Shown here: positions 34,288-41,901 of the stretch, piece after piece
Position numbering within the stretch: the first letter of the stretch is position 1
Layout: each line of letters opens with the position of its first letter
Assembly: GCA_964449465.1 (NCBI GenBank)
Contig: CAYVBK010000006.1
Location: 62,001-126,000, forward strand
DNA from: CAYRXM01 sp964449465
Lineage (GTDB): Bacteria > Chloroflexota > Anaerolineae > JAFGEY01
DNA length: 64,000 nucleotides
Direction of reading: 5' to 3'
The notes under the pieces: model-generated
What the model saw: only the letters and a program-made list of their open reading frames with translations
Told to the model about the DNA's origin: nothing
Databases searched by the model: none
Position numbers and translations under genes: made by a program

Positions 34288-34949
34288 AGCGGCGGGTTGA
34301 GTCGTTGGTCGGCTTGATAGCGCATTTCATCAAAGGCAACCTGCACGTGCGGATACAGCATCCAGATGGTGCCCAGCCCGCCCAGCCCGCCGGTGAACAA
34401 CCGCAGCCAGACATTGCTTTCGCGCAGGCCGATCAGTTGAGTGCCGCCGTCCAATACCAGGGGCAGCAGGCAGAGACCAAAAGCCAGCAGGGACATGGGT
34501 TTGAGGCGGCGGCGCACCAGGCCAAACGCCAGCCCACCGATCAGCAATCCGCCATACAGGGCCAGATCGCGCTGACAAAATGCTGTCTTGTAGCCTACCA
34601 GCGGCGAGCCGATAAACTGTTTGCGTGACAAAAGGTCGGTTTGAGGCAATTCGCCCAAAGCCCACAATTCGTCTACGGTGTAGGTGAGTTGGGGGCCAAA
34701 AAAGAACAGCGAGCGTTCGGGCAGTTGATGGCAGGCCGGCGCGTACAAGAGATAGATGATCCGCCCGGCTTGCGGGGCGCTCCAGGCCATCAACAGCGGC
34801 GCCAGCACTGGCAGCAGGGTATAAATGGCTGCGCAGACATTGAATACGGCCAGCCAGTGCCGCGCCAGGCGGGCAATCTGCCGGTCGAGAAAAAGAATCA
34901 AACTGCGCCGCCAACCTTGCGTATAGAGGGTCTGAGGATCTGAGATCAT
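34284..34949 (-). CDS. DUF2085-type integral membrane protein
   Basis: 221 residues with about four membrane helices (LAVFNVCAAIYTLLPVLAPLLMAW, ALYGGLLIGGLAFGLV, SLLAFGLCLLPLVLDGGTQL, LFTGGLGGLGTIWML). The YAPACHQLPERSLFFFG and YKTAFCQRDLALYGG segments, each with a conserved Cys, are typical of DUF2085 proteins. Its start overlaps the stop of the TlpA-like gene by 4 bases (ATGA), so they are translated together. Its stop codon lies in a dispersed repeat. A role with the thioredoxin-like partner on its Cys residues is a guess. Confidence 0.82.
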   Translation of the reverse strand: MISDPQTLYTQGWRRSLILFLDRQIARLARHWLAVFNVCAAIYTLLPVLAPLLMAWSAPQAGRIIYLLYAPACHQLPERSLFFFGPQLTYTVDELWALGELPQTDLLSRKQFIGSPLVGYKTAFCQRDLALYGGLLIGGLAFGLVRRRLKPMSLLAFGLCLLPLVLDGGTQLIGLRESNVWLRLFTGGLGGLGTIWMLYPHVQVAFDEMRYQADQRLNPPL

Positions 34950-35557
34950 TTGATTCCCATCTTGTTCAAATAGCTCGTGATTTGCTTTTGATTGATCATG
35001 CCGACATGAATGTACTGGATCACCCCATCGCTGTCTATGAAAATGCTGGTAGGCAGGCCATAAATCTTGTAGTCGAGCATCACTCGCCCTTCTTGATCCA
35101 GCAAAATCGGAAAGGCGATTCCGGCATCCTGGATGAACGGCTCGACCGATTCGGGTTTGTCTTGCAAATTGATTCCCAAAATCACAAAGCCTTGATCGGC
35201 ATAGCGGGCAAAAGTGGATTGCAAGGCCGGCATTTCCTGTCGACAGGGGCCGCACCACAGGGCCCAAAAGTTGAGCATCACGACCTTCCCTCGCCAGTCG
35301 CTCAGGTTTACCGACTGGCCTTGCAGATCATAGAGGGTGAAATCGAGTGCAGTTTGCCCTTCCTGGACGCCTTCTGATGGACGATCTGTCGGTGGATTGG
35401 CGGCTGTGGTTGGCGTGGGGGTGGGCCGTCTGGTAGAGGTGGGGTGGGGCGTCGGTGTGATCAGCGGCGGAACGACTGTGGTAGGGCGCGCCCAGGTGCA
35501 ACTCAACAGGCAGATCGCCAGCCACAAAATAGCTATGTAAAATTTCACAGATTTCAT
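34946..35557 (-). CDS. TlpA/ResA-like thioredoxin-fold lipoprotein
   Basis: 203 residues. Signal peptide with lipobox ICLLSC, a long Thr/Pro linker (TPTPHPTSTRRPTPTPTT), then a redoxin domain with LDFTLYDLQGQSVNLSDWRGKVVMLNFWALWCGPC. The WCGPC active site and the cis-Pro in YGLPTS are intact. Extracytoplasmic disulfide reductase of the TlpA/ResA type. Substrates are often cytochrome c apoproteins or other secreted thiols. The ATG at 35557 sits directly before the signal peptide. Translationally coupled to the DUF2085 gene. Confidence 0.9.
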   Translation of the reverse strand: MKSVKFYIAILWLAICLLSCTWARPTTVVPPLITPTPHPTSTRRPTPTPTTAANPPTDRPSEGVQEGQTALDFTLYDLQGQSVNLSDWRGKVVMLNFWALWCGPCRQEMPALQSTFARYADQGFVILGINLQDKPESVEPFIQDAGIAFPILLDQEGRVMLDYKIYGLPTSIFIDSDGVIQYIHVGMINQKQITSYLNKMGIK

Positions 35558-35669
35558 CTTGTTTACCCGCTCGAAATGGATGCAGTTTGCCAACTATAGC
35601 ACAAAAGCCACCTAGCGTCAATGAAGCAGGTGGTTATCGGTTACTCCTCGTTCTCTATATTCCGCTGCA

Positions 35670-37553
35670 TCAACGCACCAGCCGCTGGATGGCGCGCTGT
35701 TCGGCGACCGGCACCGGGATGCCTTTGGCGACAATCAACCAGGTCGGCGTCTTTTTGCTGTGCTGCACCGACCAGTTGTGATGTGCATCAAGCAAATCAG
35801 GTGGAAACACCTCTCGCATGGCGTCATACCAGCGTAGACCGTCGGTCTTTTGAAAGTGCCAGTGTTCGACGGCCACAAAATTGTTGTGCCAGTGAAAGTC
35901 GGGGTGATCGTGGGCGGCAATGCGCTGCCAGCCATACTGCGCCATCAGATCGGTCAGGTCTACATAATAGCCGGCAGGGATGGGCTTGCGCCGTCCGCCG
36001 GTGAGCGACTTGCGCGCATCATAGGTCAGGTCCCAGGGACGGGCTTTGAGCGGCATGCCCTGGCTGCCATCTTGTTTTTCGCAGTACAGATACAGCCGCC
36101 AGTACACTTCGCCGCCGCCCGGCTCGATCATCACCTCCAGCCAACGCTTGCGGCGGTCGGGCGAGAGATAGTCCATCAGCGTGTCAATGGCGCGGCCGGT
36201 CTTGTGCCAGCTCGAGTAATCGGACCATTCGCTGGAAAAGGTCATGCCGCGCCAGGCATCGCTGAGTTGGGCCAGAAAATCGCGCCCGGTTTCGGCGATG
36301 ATGCGTTGGCGCATGGCAACAAACGAGTCGTCTACCTGATCGCTCAGCCAGGGATTGCCCACCTCGACCTCTGCCAGGCGAACCAGGTCAAAAGGCGCCC
36401 CCTGTCCGGGGTGAGTTTGTTCAACGTACAGGATCACCGGTTGACCCTGTGCCTCACTCCAGGCTGCATAGTGAGGCGTCCAGGTTAACGGCGCGGCGAT
36501 AGGGAGTTCGGCGGTAAGACGAATGGGCAGACTGCCCGGTGATTCGGGCTGTTGGGCATACAGCCGCGCTCCGTGTGTATAACGCAGCAAAAAAGCCAGG
36601 TACGCGCCATCGGGCGAGCGGATGCCGGTTTCCACCGCCTGCCACCGGGTCAGCCTGCGGCCCGGCGATTCGGGATCATCATTCACCGAACGGCTGTAAA
36701 TGTCCTGGGTTTCGCCGTCAATCAGCGAATAGACCAACTCGCCATCGGCGCGCCACTCGTGCAGATATTCGCCTGTGGGTGTCGAGGTGAGTTGGCGTGT
36801 TTCGCCGGTTTGTACATCCAATACGAGAATGTCTTCATCCTCGTAACGCCAGGAGGTAAAAGCAATCTGCCGACCGTCGGGCGACCAGACTGGGCTGCCA
36901 TCGGCGCGGTCGCCGCCGCGAGCCAGGTCGGCGGGAGCGGTGAGGTTGCGCAGGCCACTGCCATCGGCATTCATCACCCACACATCCAGGTTGCCGGCGC
37001 GCATGCTCTCAAAGGCAATCTGCCGACCATCGGGTGACCAGGCCGGCGCACCATGATAGGGCAGGCCGTCGGTCAGCTGCGTTACCTCGCCGTTGGGTTT
37101 GAGCAGATAGAGATTCCACGAGCCGCCTCGCCGCGAGGCAAAAGCCAGCGTTTGACCGTCGGGCGAAAAGGCCGGGTAGCGATCCTCGGCCGGGTCGGCG
37201 GTCAGGCGAATTTGCTGCCCGCTGGCCGGATTCAGAGCGTAAATATCCCAGTTGTTGTTTATTCTTGCGCTAAAAGCGATCCAGCCTCTGGCCCAGGCCG
37301 GCGTGGGCGTGGCGGTCGGAACAGCGATTGGCGTGGCAGTCGGCGTGGCAGCGGGTGTGGCAGTGGGCGTGGCAGTCGGCGTCCAGTTGACGGACGGTGT
37401 GGCTGTTGGCGTGAGCGTCGGCGTCTGGGTTAGCGTCATTGTCGGTTGAGGAACCACAGTCGGCGATGGACGGGCGCAGGCGGTCAGGATCAGAACCAGG
37501 CACAGCGTATAGATGGCGAGCGATATGATGGTCGGTCGGGCTGAATTGAGCAT
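35670..37553 (-). CDS. Lipoprotein with TolB-type beta-propeller and C-terminal M15 D,D-peptidase domain
   Basis: 627 residues. Signal peptide with lipobox LILTAC, a 50-residue Thr/Pro linker, then a propeller (about 88-380) with repeated FSPDGQTLAF, WSPDGRQIAFES and WSPDGRQIAFTS blades. The C-terminal 200 residues contain SWHKTGRAID (Ser448-x-His450-x2-Gly453-x-Ala455-x-Asp457) and EHWHF (Glu563-x-x-His566), the zinc ligands and catalytic Glu of VanY/VanX-type M15 peptidases. It probably trims peptidoglycan stem peptides outside the cell. The TATAAT lies only 6 bp before the ATG, so the message may be leaderless. Confidence 0.82.
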   Translation of the reverse strand: MLNSARPTIISLAIYTLCLVLILTACARPSPTVVPQPTMTLTQTPTLTPTATPSVNWTPTATPTATPAATPTATPIAVPTATPTPAWARGWIAFSARINNNWDIYALNPASGQQIRLTADPAEDRYPAFSPDGQTLAFASRRGGSWNLYLLKPNGEVTQLTDGLPYHGAPAWSPDGRQIAFESMRAGNLDVWVMNADGSGLRNLTAPADLARGGDRADGSPVWSPDGRQIAFTSWRYEDEDILVLDVQTGETRQLTSTPTGEYLHEWRADGELVYSLIDGETQDIYSRSVNDDPESPGRRLTRWQAVETGIRSPDGAYLAFLLRYTHGARLYAQQPESPGSLPIRLTAELPIAAPLTWTPHYAAWSEAQGQPVILYVEQTHPGQGAPFDLVRLAEVEVGNPWLSDQVDDSFVAMRQRIIAETGRDFLAQLSDAWRGMTFSSEWSDYSSWHKTGRAIDTLMDYLSPDRRKRWLEVMIEPGGGEVYWRLYLYCEKQDGSQGMPLKARPWDLTYDARKSLTGGRRKPIPAGYYVDLTDLMAQYGWQRIAAHDHPDFHWHNNFVAVEHWHFQKTDGLRWYDAMREVFPPDLLDAHHNWSVQHSKKTPTWLIVAKGIPVPVAEQRAIQRLVR

Positions 37554-37559
37554 GGGGCG

Positions 37560-37588
37560 ATTATACCATATTTGAGATCAGATACCAA
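37560..37588 (-). promoter_or_regulatory. Promoter of the propeller-M15 gene, possibly leaderless
   Basis: On the minus strand TTGGTA, 17 bp, TATAAT. Six bases separate the -10 box from the ATG, so transcription should begin at or next to the start codon. Confidence 0.65.
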
Positions 37589-37610
37589 GATGGCAAATTT
37601 GATTTTCTTA

Positions 37611-37638
37611 TCTTGATCTAATCAAGAGAGGGTATAAT
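37611..37638 (+). promoter_or_regulatory. clpB promoter with overlapping dyad
   Basis: TATAAT (37633-37638) is preceded by the 17-bp dyad TCTTGAT-CTA-ATCAAGA (37611-37627), which covers the likely -35 (TCTTGA, 16-bp spacer). The CTTGA..TCAAG arms recall the HspR operator (CTTGAGT-N7-ACTCAAG) but with shorter spacing, so a heat-shock repressor site is possible. Confidence 0.55.
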
Positions 37639-37676
37639 CAAACCTAAAATCAACACCAGACAAGGAGGAACCGTTT

Positions 37677-40277
37677 ATGGATTTGAATAAATTGACCGAC
37701 ATGGCCCAAGAGGCCGTTTTGGGGGCGCAATCGTTGGCCCGGGAGATGAATCATGGTCAGATCGAGCCGGAACATTTGCTGGCGGCATTGTTGAATCAGG
37801 CCGATGGGGTGGCGCCACAGGTATTGGAGAAATTGGGCCGATCGGCGGTGCAGGTGGTCGCGCAGGTTCAGCAGGTGCTGGCCGGCAAACCCAAGGTCTA
37901 TGGCGCAGCAGCACAGGTGGCCATTTCGCCGGCCCTCAGCCGCGTATTTAGTCAGGCCGAAAAAGAGGCCGCCCAGATGCGCGATGAATACATTTCGACC
38001 GAACACCTGTTGATGGCTTTGGTCGGTGTGGGCGAGGCCGGTCGCTTGCTGGCGCAAAACGGCATAGACAAAAATGGCATCTATGGTGCGCTGGCACAAA
38101 TTCGCGGCTCGCAACGCGTGACCAGCCAAAACCCCGAAACCACCTACCAATCGCTGGAAAAATATGGCCGCGATCTGACGCAACTGGCCCGGCAGGGCAA
38201 ACTCGACCCGGTGATCGGGCGCGATGAGGAAATTCGCCGGGTGGTGCAGGTGCTGAATCGCCGCACCAAAAACAACCCGGTGCTGATTGGCGAGGCCGGC
38301 GTGGGCAAGACGGCCATCGCCGAAGGGCTGGCACAGCGCATCGTGCGCGGCGATGTGCCGGAAGGGCTAAAGAACAAACGCATCATCGCCCTCGACCTGG
38401 GCGCCCTGGTGGCCGGAGCCAAGTATCGCGGCGAGTTTGAAGAACGGCTCAAAGCCGTGCTAAAAGATGTGACGCAGAGCGAAGGCCAGGTGATCCTGTT
38501 CATTGACGAACTGCACACCGTCGTCGGGGCGGGCGCGGCCGAGGGGGCGATGGATGCCAGCAATATGCTCAAACCGATGCTGGCGCGCGGCGAGTTGCAC
38601 TGCATCGGAGCGACCACACTCGATGAATATCGTAAATATGTGGAAAAAGACGCCGCTCTGGAGCGCCGGTTTCAGCCGGTGATGGTGGGCGAGCCATCGG
38701 TTGAAGATACCATCAGCATCTTGCGCGGCCTCAAAGAGCGATACGAGGTGCATCATGGCGTGCGCATTCAGGATGCCGCCTGCATTGCCGCAGCGGCTAT
38801 GTCGCACCGCTATATCGCCGACCGTTTTCTGCCCGACAAGGCCATTGACCTGATTGACGAGGCCGCTTCGCGCCTGCGCATGGAGATAGACTCCAAGCCG
38901 GAGGCCCTCGACCGGGTGGATCGCGAGATTATGCAGCGCGAGATCGAGCGCGAGGCCTTGAAAAAGGAAAAAGACCCGGCCAGCAAAGAGCGGCTGCGGG
39001 CCTTGGAAAAAGAGCTGGCCGACCTGCGCGAGCAGAGCCATGCTTTGCAGGCGCGTTGGAACGGTGAAAAAGAGGCCATCCAGGGTTTGCAGCGCACCAA
39101 AGAGCAGATGGATCAGGTGCGCTTGCAGATAGAACAGGCGCAGCGGGCTATGGACTATGCCCGCGCCTCAGAACTGCAATATGGCACCCTGCGCCAGTTG
39201 GAACGAACGCTGCAAGAGCAAGAACAGCGGCTCAAAGAGATGCAAGGGGGCGCCGGCCCATCTGGCGGGCAACCGTTGCTCAAAGAAGAGGTAGATGCCC
39301 AGGATGTGGCCCGGGTGGTGGCTCACTGGACCGGCATCCCGGTGTCCAAGTTGTTGGAAGGCGAAGTGGAAAAGCTGCTCAAGATGGAAGATCGTTTGCG
39401 CCTGCGGGTGGTGGGTCAGGATGACGCCGTGAGCGCGGTGAGCCATGCGGTGCGCCGGGCGCGGGCCGGCCTGCAAGACCCCAACCGCCCCATCGGCTCG
39501 TTCATCTTTTTGGGGCCAACCGGCGTGGGCAAAACCGAGTTGGCGCGGGCGCTGGCCGAGTTTCTGTTTGACGACGAGGACGCCATGATTCGCATTGATA
39601 TGAGCGAGTATCAAGAGCGGCACACGGTGGCCCGGTTGATCGGTGCGCCGCCCGGCTATGTGGGCTATGAAGAAGGTGGGCAGCTTACCGAAGCGGTGCG
39701 CCGCCGCCCCTACTCGGTGGTGCTGCTCGACGAGATCGAAAAGGCGCACATGGAGGTGTTCAATGTGTTGCTGCAACTGCTCGATGATGGCCGCCTGACC
39801 GACGGACACGGGCGAACGGTGGATTTTAAGAATGTGGTGGTGATCATGACCTCGAATGTGGGCAGTCAATGGCTGCGCGATCTGGTCGGCGATGAACAGG
39901 CCATCCGCAGCCGGGTGATGGAGGCGTTGCAGGTCCAGTTCCGCCCGGAATTTCTCAACCGCGTGGATGAAATCATCCTGTTCCACAACCTGACTCTGGA
40001 GCATTTGCTCCAGATCGTAGACATTCAGATCGAACGGCTGCGCAAACTGCTGTCGGAGCGCAAGGTGGATGTTGAATTGAGCCAGGCGGCGCGGCGCAAA
40101 CTGGCCGCCGACGGGTTTGATCCAGTCTATGGGGCGCGGCCGCTCAAGCGGGTCATTCAACGCGAAATCCAGGACCCGCTGGCGATGGCGATCTTGCGTG
40201 GGCAGTTTGGCGAAGGGGAGACTGTTTATATAGACGCAGTCAATGACCGGGTCGAGTTCTCGCCGCGCCGCCGGTAA
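37677..40277 (+). CDS. clpB: ATP-dependent chaperone ClpB (Hsp104-type disaggregase)
   Basis: 866 residues. Clp N-domain repeats (1-145), first AAA domain with Walker A GEAGVGKT (205-212) and FIDELHTVVGAGAAEGAMDA, middle coiled-coil domain (about 410-530) that distinguishes ClpB from ClpA/C, second AAA domain with GPTGVGKT (613-620) and VLLDEIEKAH, and C-terminal arginine-rich segment (GARPLKRVIQREI). Resolubilises aggregated proteins with DnaK. SD AAGGAGG. Probably stress-regulated through the dyad over its promoter. Confidence 0.97.
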   Translation: MDLNKLTDMAQEAVLGAQSLAREMNHGQIEPEHLLAALLNQADGVAPQVLEKLGRSAVQVVAQVQQVLAGKPKVYGAAAQVAISPALSRVFSQAEKEAAQMRDEYISTEHLLMALVGVGEAGRLLAQNGIDKNGIYGALAQIRGSQRVTSQNPETTYQSLEKYGRDLTQLARQGKLDPVIGRDEEIRRVVQVLNRRTKNNPVLIGEAGVGKTAIAEGLAQRIVRGDVPEGLKNKRIIALDLGALVAGAKYRGEFEERLKAVLKDVTQSEGQVILFIDELHTVVGAGAAEGAMDASNMLKPMLARGELHCIGATTLDEYRKYVEKDAALERRFQPVMVGEPSVEDTISILRGLKERYEVHHGVRIQDAACIAAAAMSHRYIADRFLPDKAIDLIDEAASRLRMEIDSKPEALDRVDREIMQREIEREALKKEKDPASKERLRALEKELADLREQSHALQARWNGEKEAIQGLQRTKEQMDQVRLQIEQAQRAMDYARASELQYGTLRQLERTLQEQEQRLKEMQGGAGPSGGQPLLKEEVDAQDVARVVAHWTGIPVSKLLEGEVEKLLKMEDRLRLRVVGQDDAVSAVSHAVRRARAGLQDPNRPIGSFIFLGPTGVGKTELARALAEFLFDDEDAMIRIDMSEYQERHTVARLIGAPPGYVGYEEGGQLTEAVRRRPYSVVLLDEIEKAHMEVFNVLLQLLDDGRLTDGHGRTVDFKNVVVIMTSNVGSQWLRDLVGDEQAIRSRVMEALQVQFRPEFLNRVDEIILFHNLTLEHLLQIVDIQIERLRKLLSERKVDVELSQAARRKLAADGFDPVYGARPLKRVIQREIQDPLAMAILRGQFGEGETVYIDAVNDRVEFSPRRR

Positions 40278-40285
40278 TCCGGCCT

Positions 40286-40314
40286 TTGACAAGTCGGCCT
40301 TTTCATGCTAGAAT
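40286..40314 (+). promoter_or_regulatory. Near-consensus promoter just after clpB
   Basis: TTGACA (40286-40291), exactly 17 bp, TAGAAT (40309-40314). It starts nine bases after the clpB stop and can drive a transcript from about 40321. Confidence 0.8.
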
Positions 40315-40320
40315 CTGCCC

Positions 40321-40480
40321 CAATTGAAAGGATGAGTGAAATGCACGTGTTGCCTGCTCCCAAGAATGTTCAGACGCGACCTGCCCCTCTTGCGGGGTTT
40401 GGTTGATCTGGCGCACGTGTTGCTCAAGATACCTCCACAAGCCAGCTTCCAAACCCCGGAAGCTGGCTTGATTTTTTTTG
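40321..40480 (+). ncRNA. Probable structured small RNA or leader RNA of about 160 bases
   Basis: It is bounded by a near-consensus promoter and a strong intrinsic terminator (13-bp stem CAAGCCAGCTTCC / GGAAGCTGGCTTG at 40438-40470, then eight T). The terminator loop plus two stem bases, CCAAACCCC (40449-40457), is perfectly complementary to upstream GGGGTTTGG (40394-40402), whose GGGG can instead pair with CCCC (40384-40387). These pairings exclude each other. GCACGTGTTGC occurs twice (40343-40353, 40413-40423). I do not recognise it as 6S, SRP, tmRNA or RNase P RNA. Ends are inferred. Confidence 0.6.
40341..40406 (+). CDS. Possible 21-residue leader peptide within the small RNA
   Basis: ATG at 40341 with AAAGGA eight bases upstream opens a frame of 21 codons, rich in Pro and Ala. 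It stops at TGA 40404-40406, right after the GGGGTTTGG element that can pair with the terminator loop. A ribosome there would cover that element. It may be chance. Confidence 0.3.
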   Translation: MHVLPAPKNVQTRPAPLAGFG

Positions 40481-40509
40481 TGGTGATCTGAGACAACGGC
40501 GTCCATTGG

Positions 40510-40573
40510 GCAACGCACAGCCTTTTGAAACCGCTCCTACCGTCGGGCGGCGGCGAAACAGGCTGTGCGTTGC
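40510..40573 (+). terminator. Stem-loop upstream of citrate synthase
   Basis: A perfect 13-bp stem (GCAACGCACAGCC / GGCTGTGCGTTGC) with a 38-base loop, followed by GCTTTTT. It is either a terminator-like hairpin or part of a second structured RNA between the small RNA and gltA. Confidence 0.55.
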
Positions 40574-40580
40574 GCTTTTT

Positions 40581-40620
40581 ACGGCCTGCTCGCCAAATTC
40601 GGCGGCAGGCCGTTTTTTTT
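40581..40620 (+). terminator. Strong intrinsic terminator upstream of citrate synthase
   Basis: ACGGCCTGC / GCAGGCCGT stem with an inner CGCC / GGCG pair and eight T after it. It isolates citrate synthase from upstream transcription. I see no convincing promoter between here and 40705. Confidence 0.8.
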
Positions 40621-40704
40621 ACCTGGTCATGCTGACGGCAGCGCCGCCTTCACATGCTCTGCCAGGAACATTTATTTCATTCCGCGAAAGAAAGGGAGAG
40701 CAAA

Positions 40705-41838
40705 ATGTCATCGGTTACTGTAATGGAAGGTTTGGAAGGCGTCGTTGTGGCTGAAAGTCAGCTCTGTCACATTGACGGTGAAAAAGGCGTATTGGGGTAT
40801 CGCGGCCTGGACATCGGCGACCTGGCCCGCTATTCCACCTATGAAGAAACGGCCTATTTGTTGTGGTACGGTCAACTGCCTACTGCCGCTCAACTGGCTG
40901 CGTTCAAGGCGCGTCTGGTGACCGAGCGCGAGCTGAACGGCAAAATTTGGGCAGTGATCTCGAACATGCCCTATCGCGCCCAGCCGATGGAGGCCTTGCG
41001 CACGGCGGTCTCGGCCATCTGCGCCTATGACCCCGATGTGGACAATTACACTCGCGAAGCCAACCTGAACAAGTCTATCCGCCTGACGGTGCGCCTGCCC
41101 ATCGTCATCGCCGACTATGCCCATTTTCTGCGCGGCGAAGCGCGGGTGTCTCAAGACCCCGCCCTGGATCATGCGGCCAATCTGCTTTATATGCTGCGCG
41201 GCACGCCCGGCACGCCCATCGAGGTGCGCGCCCTGGATATGTGTATGGTATTGATGGCCGAACACGATTTCAATGCCTCGACATTTGCCGCCCGCGTCAC
41301 CGCCTCGACCCTGTCGGACATTTATTCGGCCATCGTATCGGCCATCGGCGCGCTCAAGGGACCGCTGCACGGCGGGGCCAACGAAAAGGCGATGGAGATG
41401 CTGCTGGAAATCGGCGCGCTCGACAATGTAGAGCCTTATATTGACGCCGCTCTGGCGGCCAGGAAACGAATCATGGGCTTTGGACATCGCATATATCGCA
41501 AGATGGCCGATCCGCGCTCGATCTATCTCAAAGAGATGCTGCATCAACTCTGTGCCGAGCGCGGCGATATGTACCTGTATGACCTGGCCATGCGGGTAGA
41601 TGAGGTGGTGGTGGCGAAAAAAGGCGTTTATCCCAACGTAGATTTTTACACCGCACCGTTGCTTTACCTGCTGGGTATCCCCATCACCATGTTTACCTCG
41701 ATCTTTGCGGCCAGCCGCATTGTGGGCTGGACGGCGCACGTGATGGAGCAGTATGCCGACAATCGGCTGATTCGTCCCATTTCCGACTATGTCGGCCCGG
41801 CCGAATATCCTTACATTCCCATCGAACAACGGGGATAA
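40705..41838 (+). CDS. gltA: Citrate synthase
   Basis: Condenses acetyl-CoA with oxaloacetate (TCA cycle entry). 377 residues, the short dimeric type found in Gram-positives and archaea. Visible: GVLGYRGLDIGDLA, the catalytic His segment GPLHGGANEKAMEML, FGHRIYRKMADPR (second His), and NVDFYTAPLLYLLGIP with the catalytic Asp. 2-Methylcitrate synthase is a relative that cannot be fully excluded, but aconitase follows directly. ATG 40705 follows GGGAG and a longer upstream frame lacks support. Confidence 0.93.
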   Translation: MSSVTVMEGLEGVVVAESQLCHIDGEKGVLGYRGLDIGDLARYSTYEETAYLLWYGQLPTAAQLAAFKARLVTERELNGKIWAVISNMPYRAQPMEALRTAVSAICAYDPDVDNYTREANLNKSIRLTVRLPIVIADYAHFLRGEARVSQDPALDHAANLLYMLRGTPGTPIEVRALDMCMVLMAEHDFNASTFAARVTASTLSDIYSAIVSAIGALKGPLHGGANEKAMEMLLEIGALDNVEPYIDAALAARKRIMGFGHRIYRKMADPRSIYLKEMLHQLCAERGDMYLYDLAMRVDEVVVAKKGVYPNVDFYTAPLLYLLGIPITMFTSIFAASRIVGWTAHVMEQYADNRLIRPISDYVGPAEYPYIPIEQRG

Positions 41839-41849
41839 ATACAAGAACG

Positions 41850-41880
41850 AGCCTGGCCCAGGTTTAACCTGGGCCAGGCT
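41850..41880 (+). terminator. Hairpin between citrate synthase and aconitase
   Basis: A perfect 15-bp stem (AGCCTGGCCCAGGTT / AACCTGGGCCAGGCT) with an almost absent loop and a short TTT after it. It could reduce but not abolish read-through into aconitase, setting different levels of the two enzymes. Confidence 0.65.
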
Positions 41881-41901
41881 TTGATCACAGGAGATAACAT
41901 A

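Noticed and set aside
40321..40480. Assignment of the clpB-gltA RNA as 6S or SRP RNA
   Set aside because: The long bulged stem of 6S and the GGAAGGAAGCAGCC-type loop of SRP RNA are absent.
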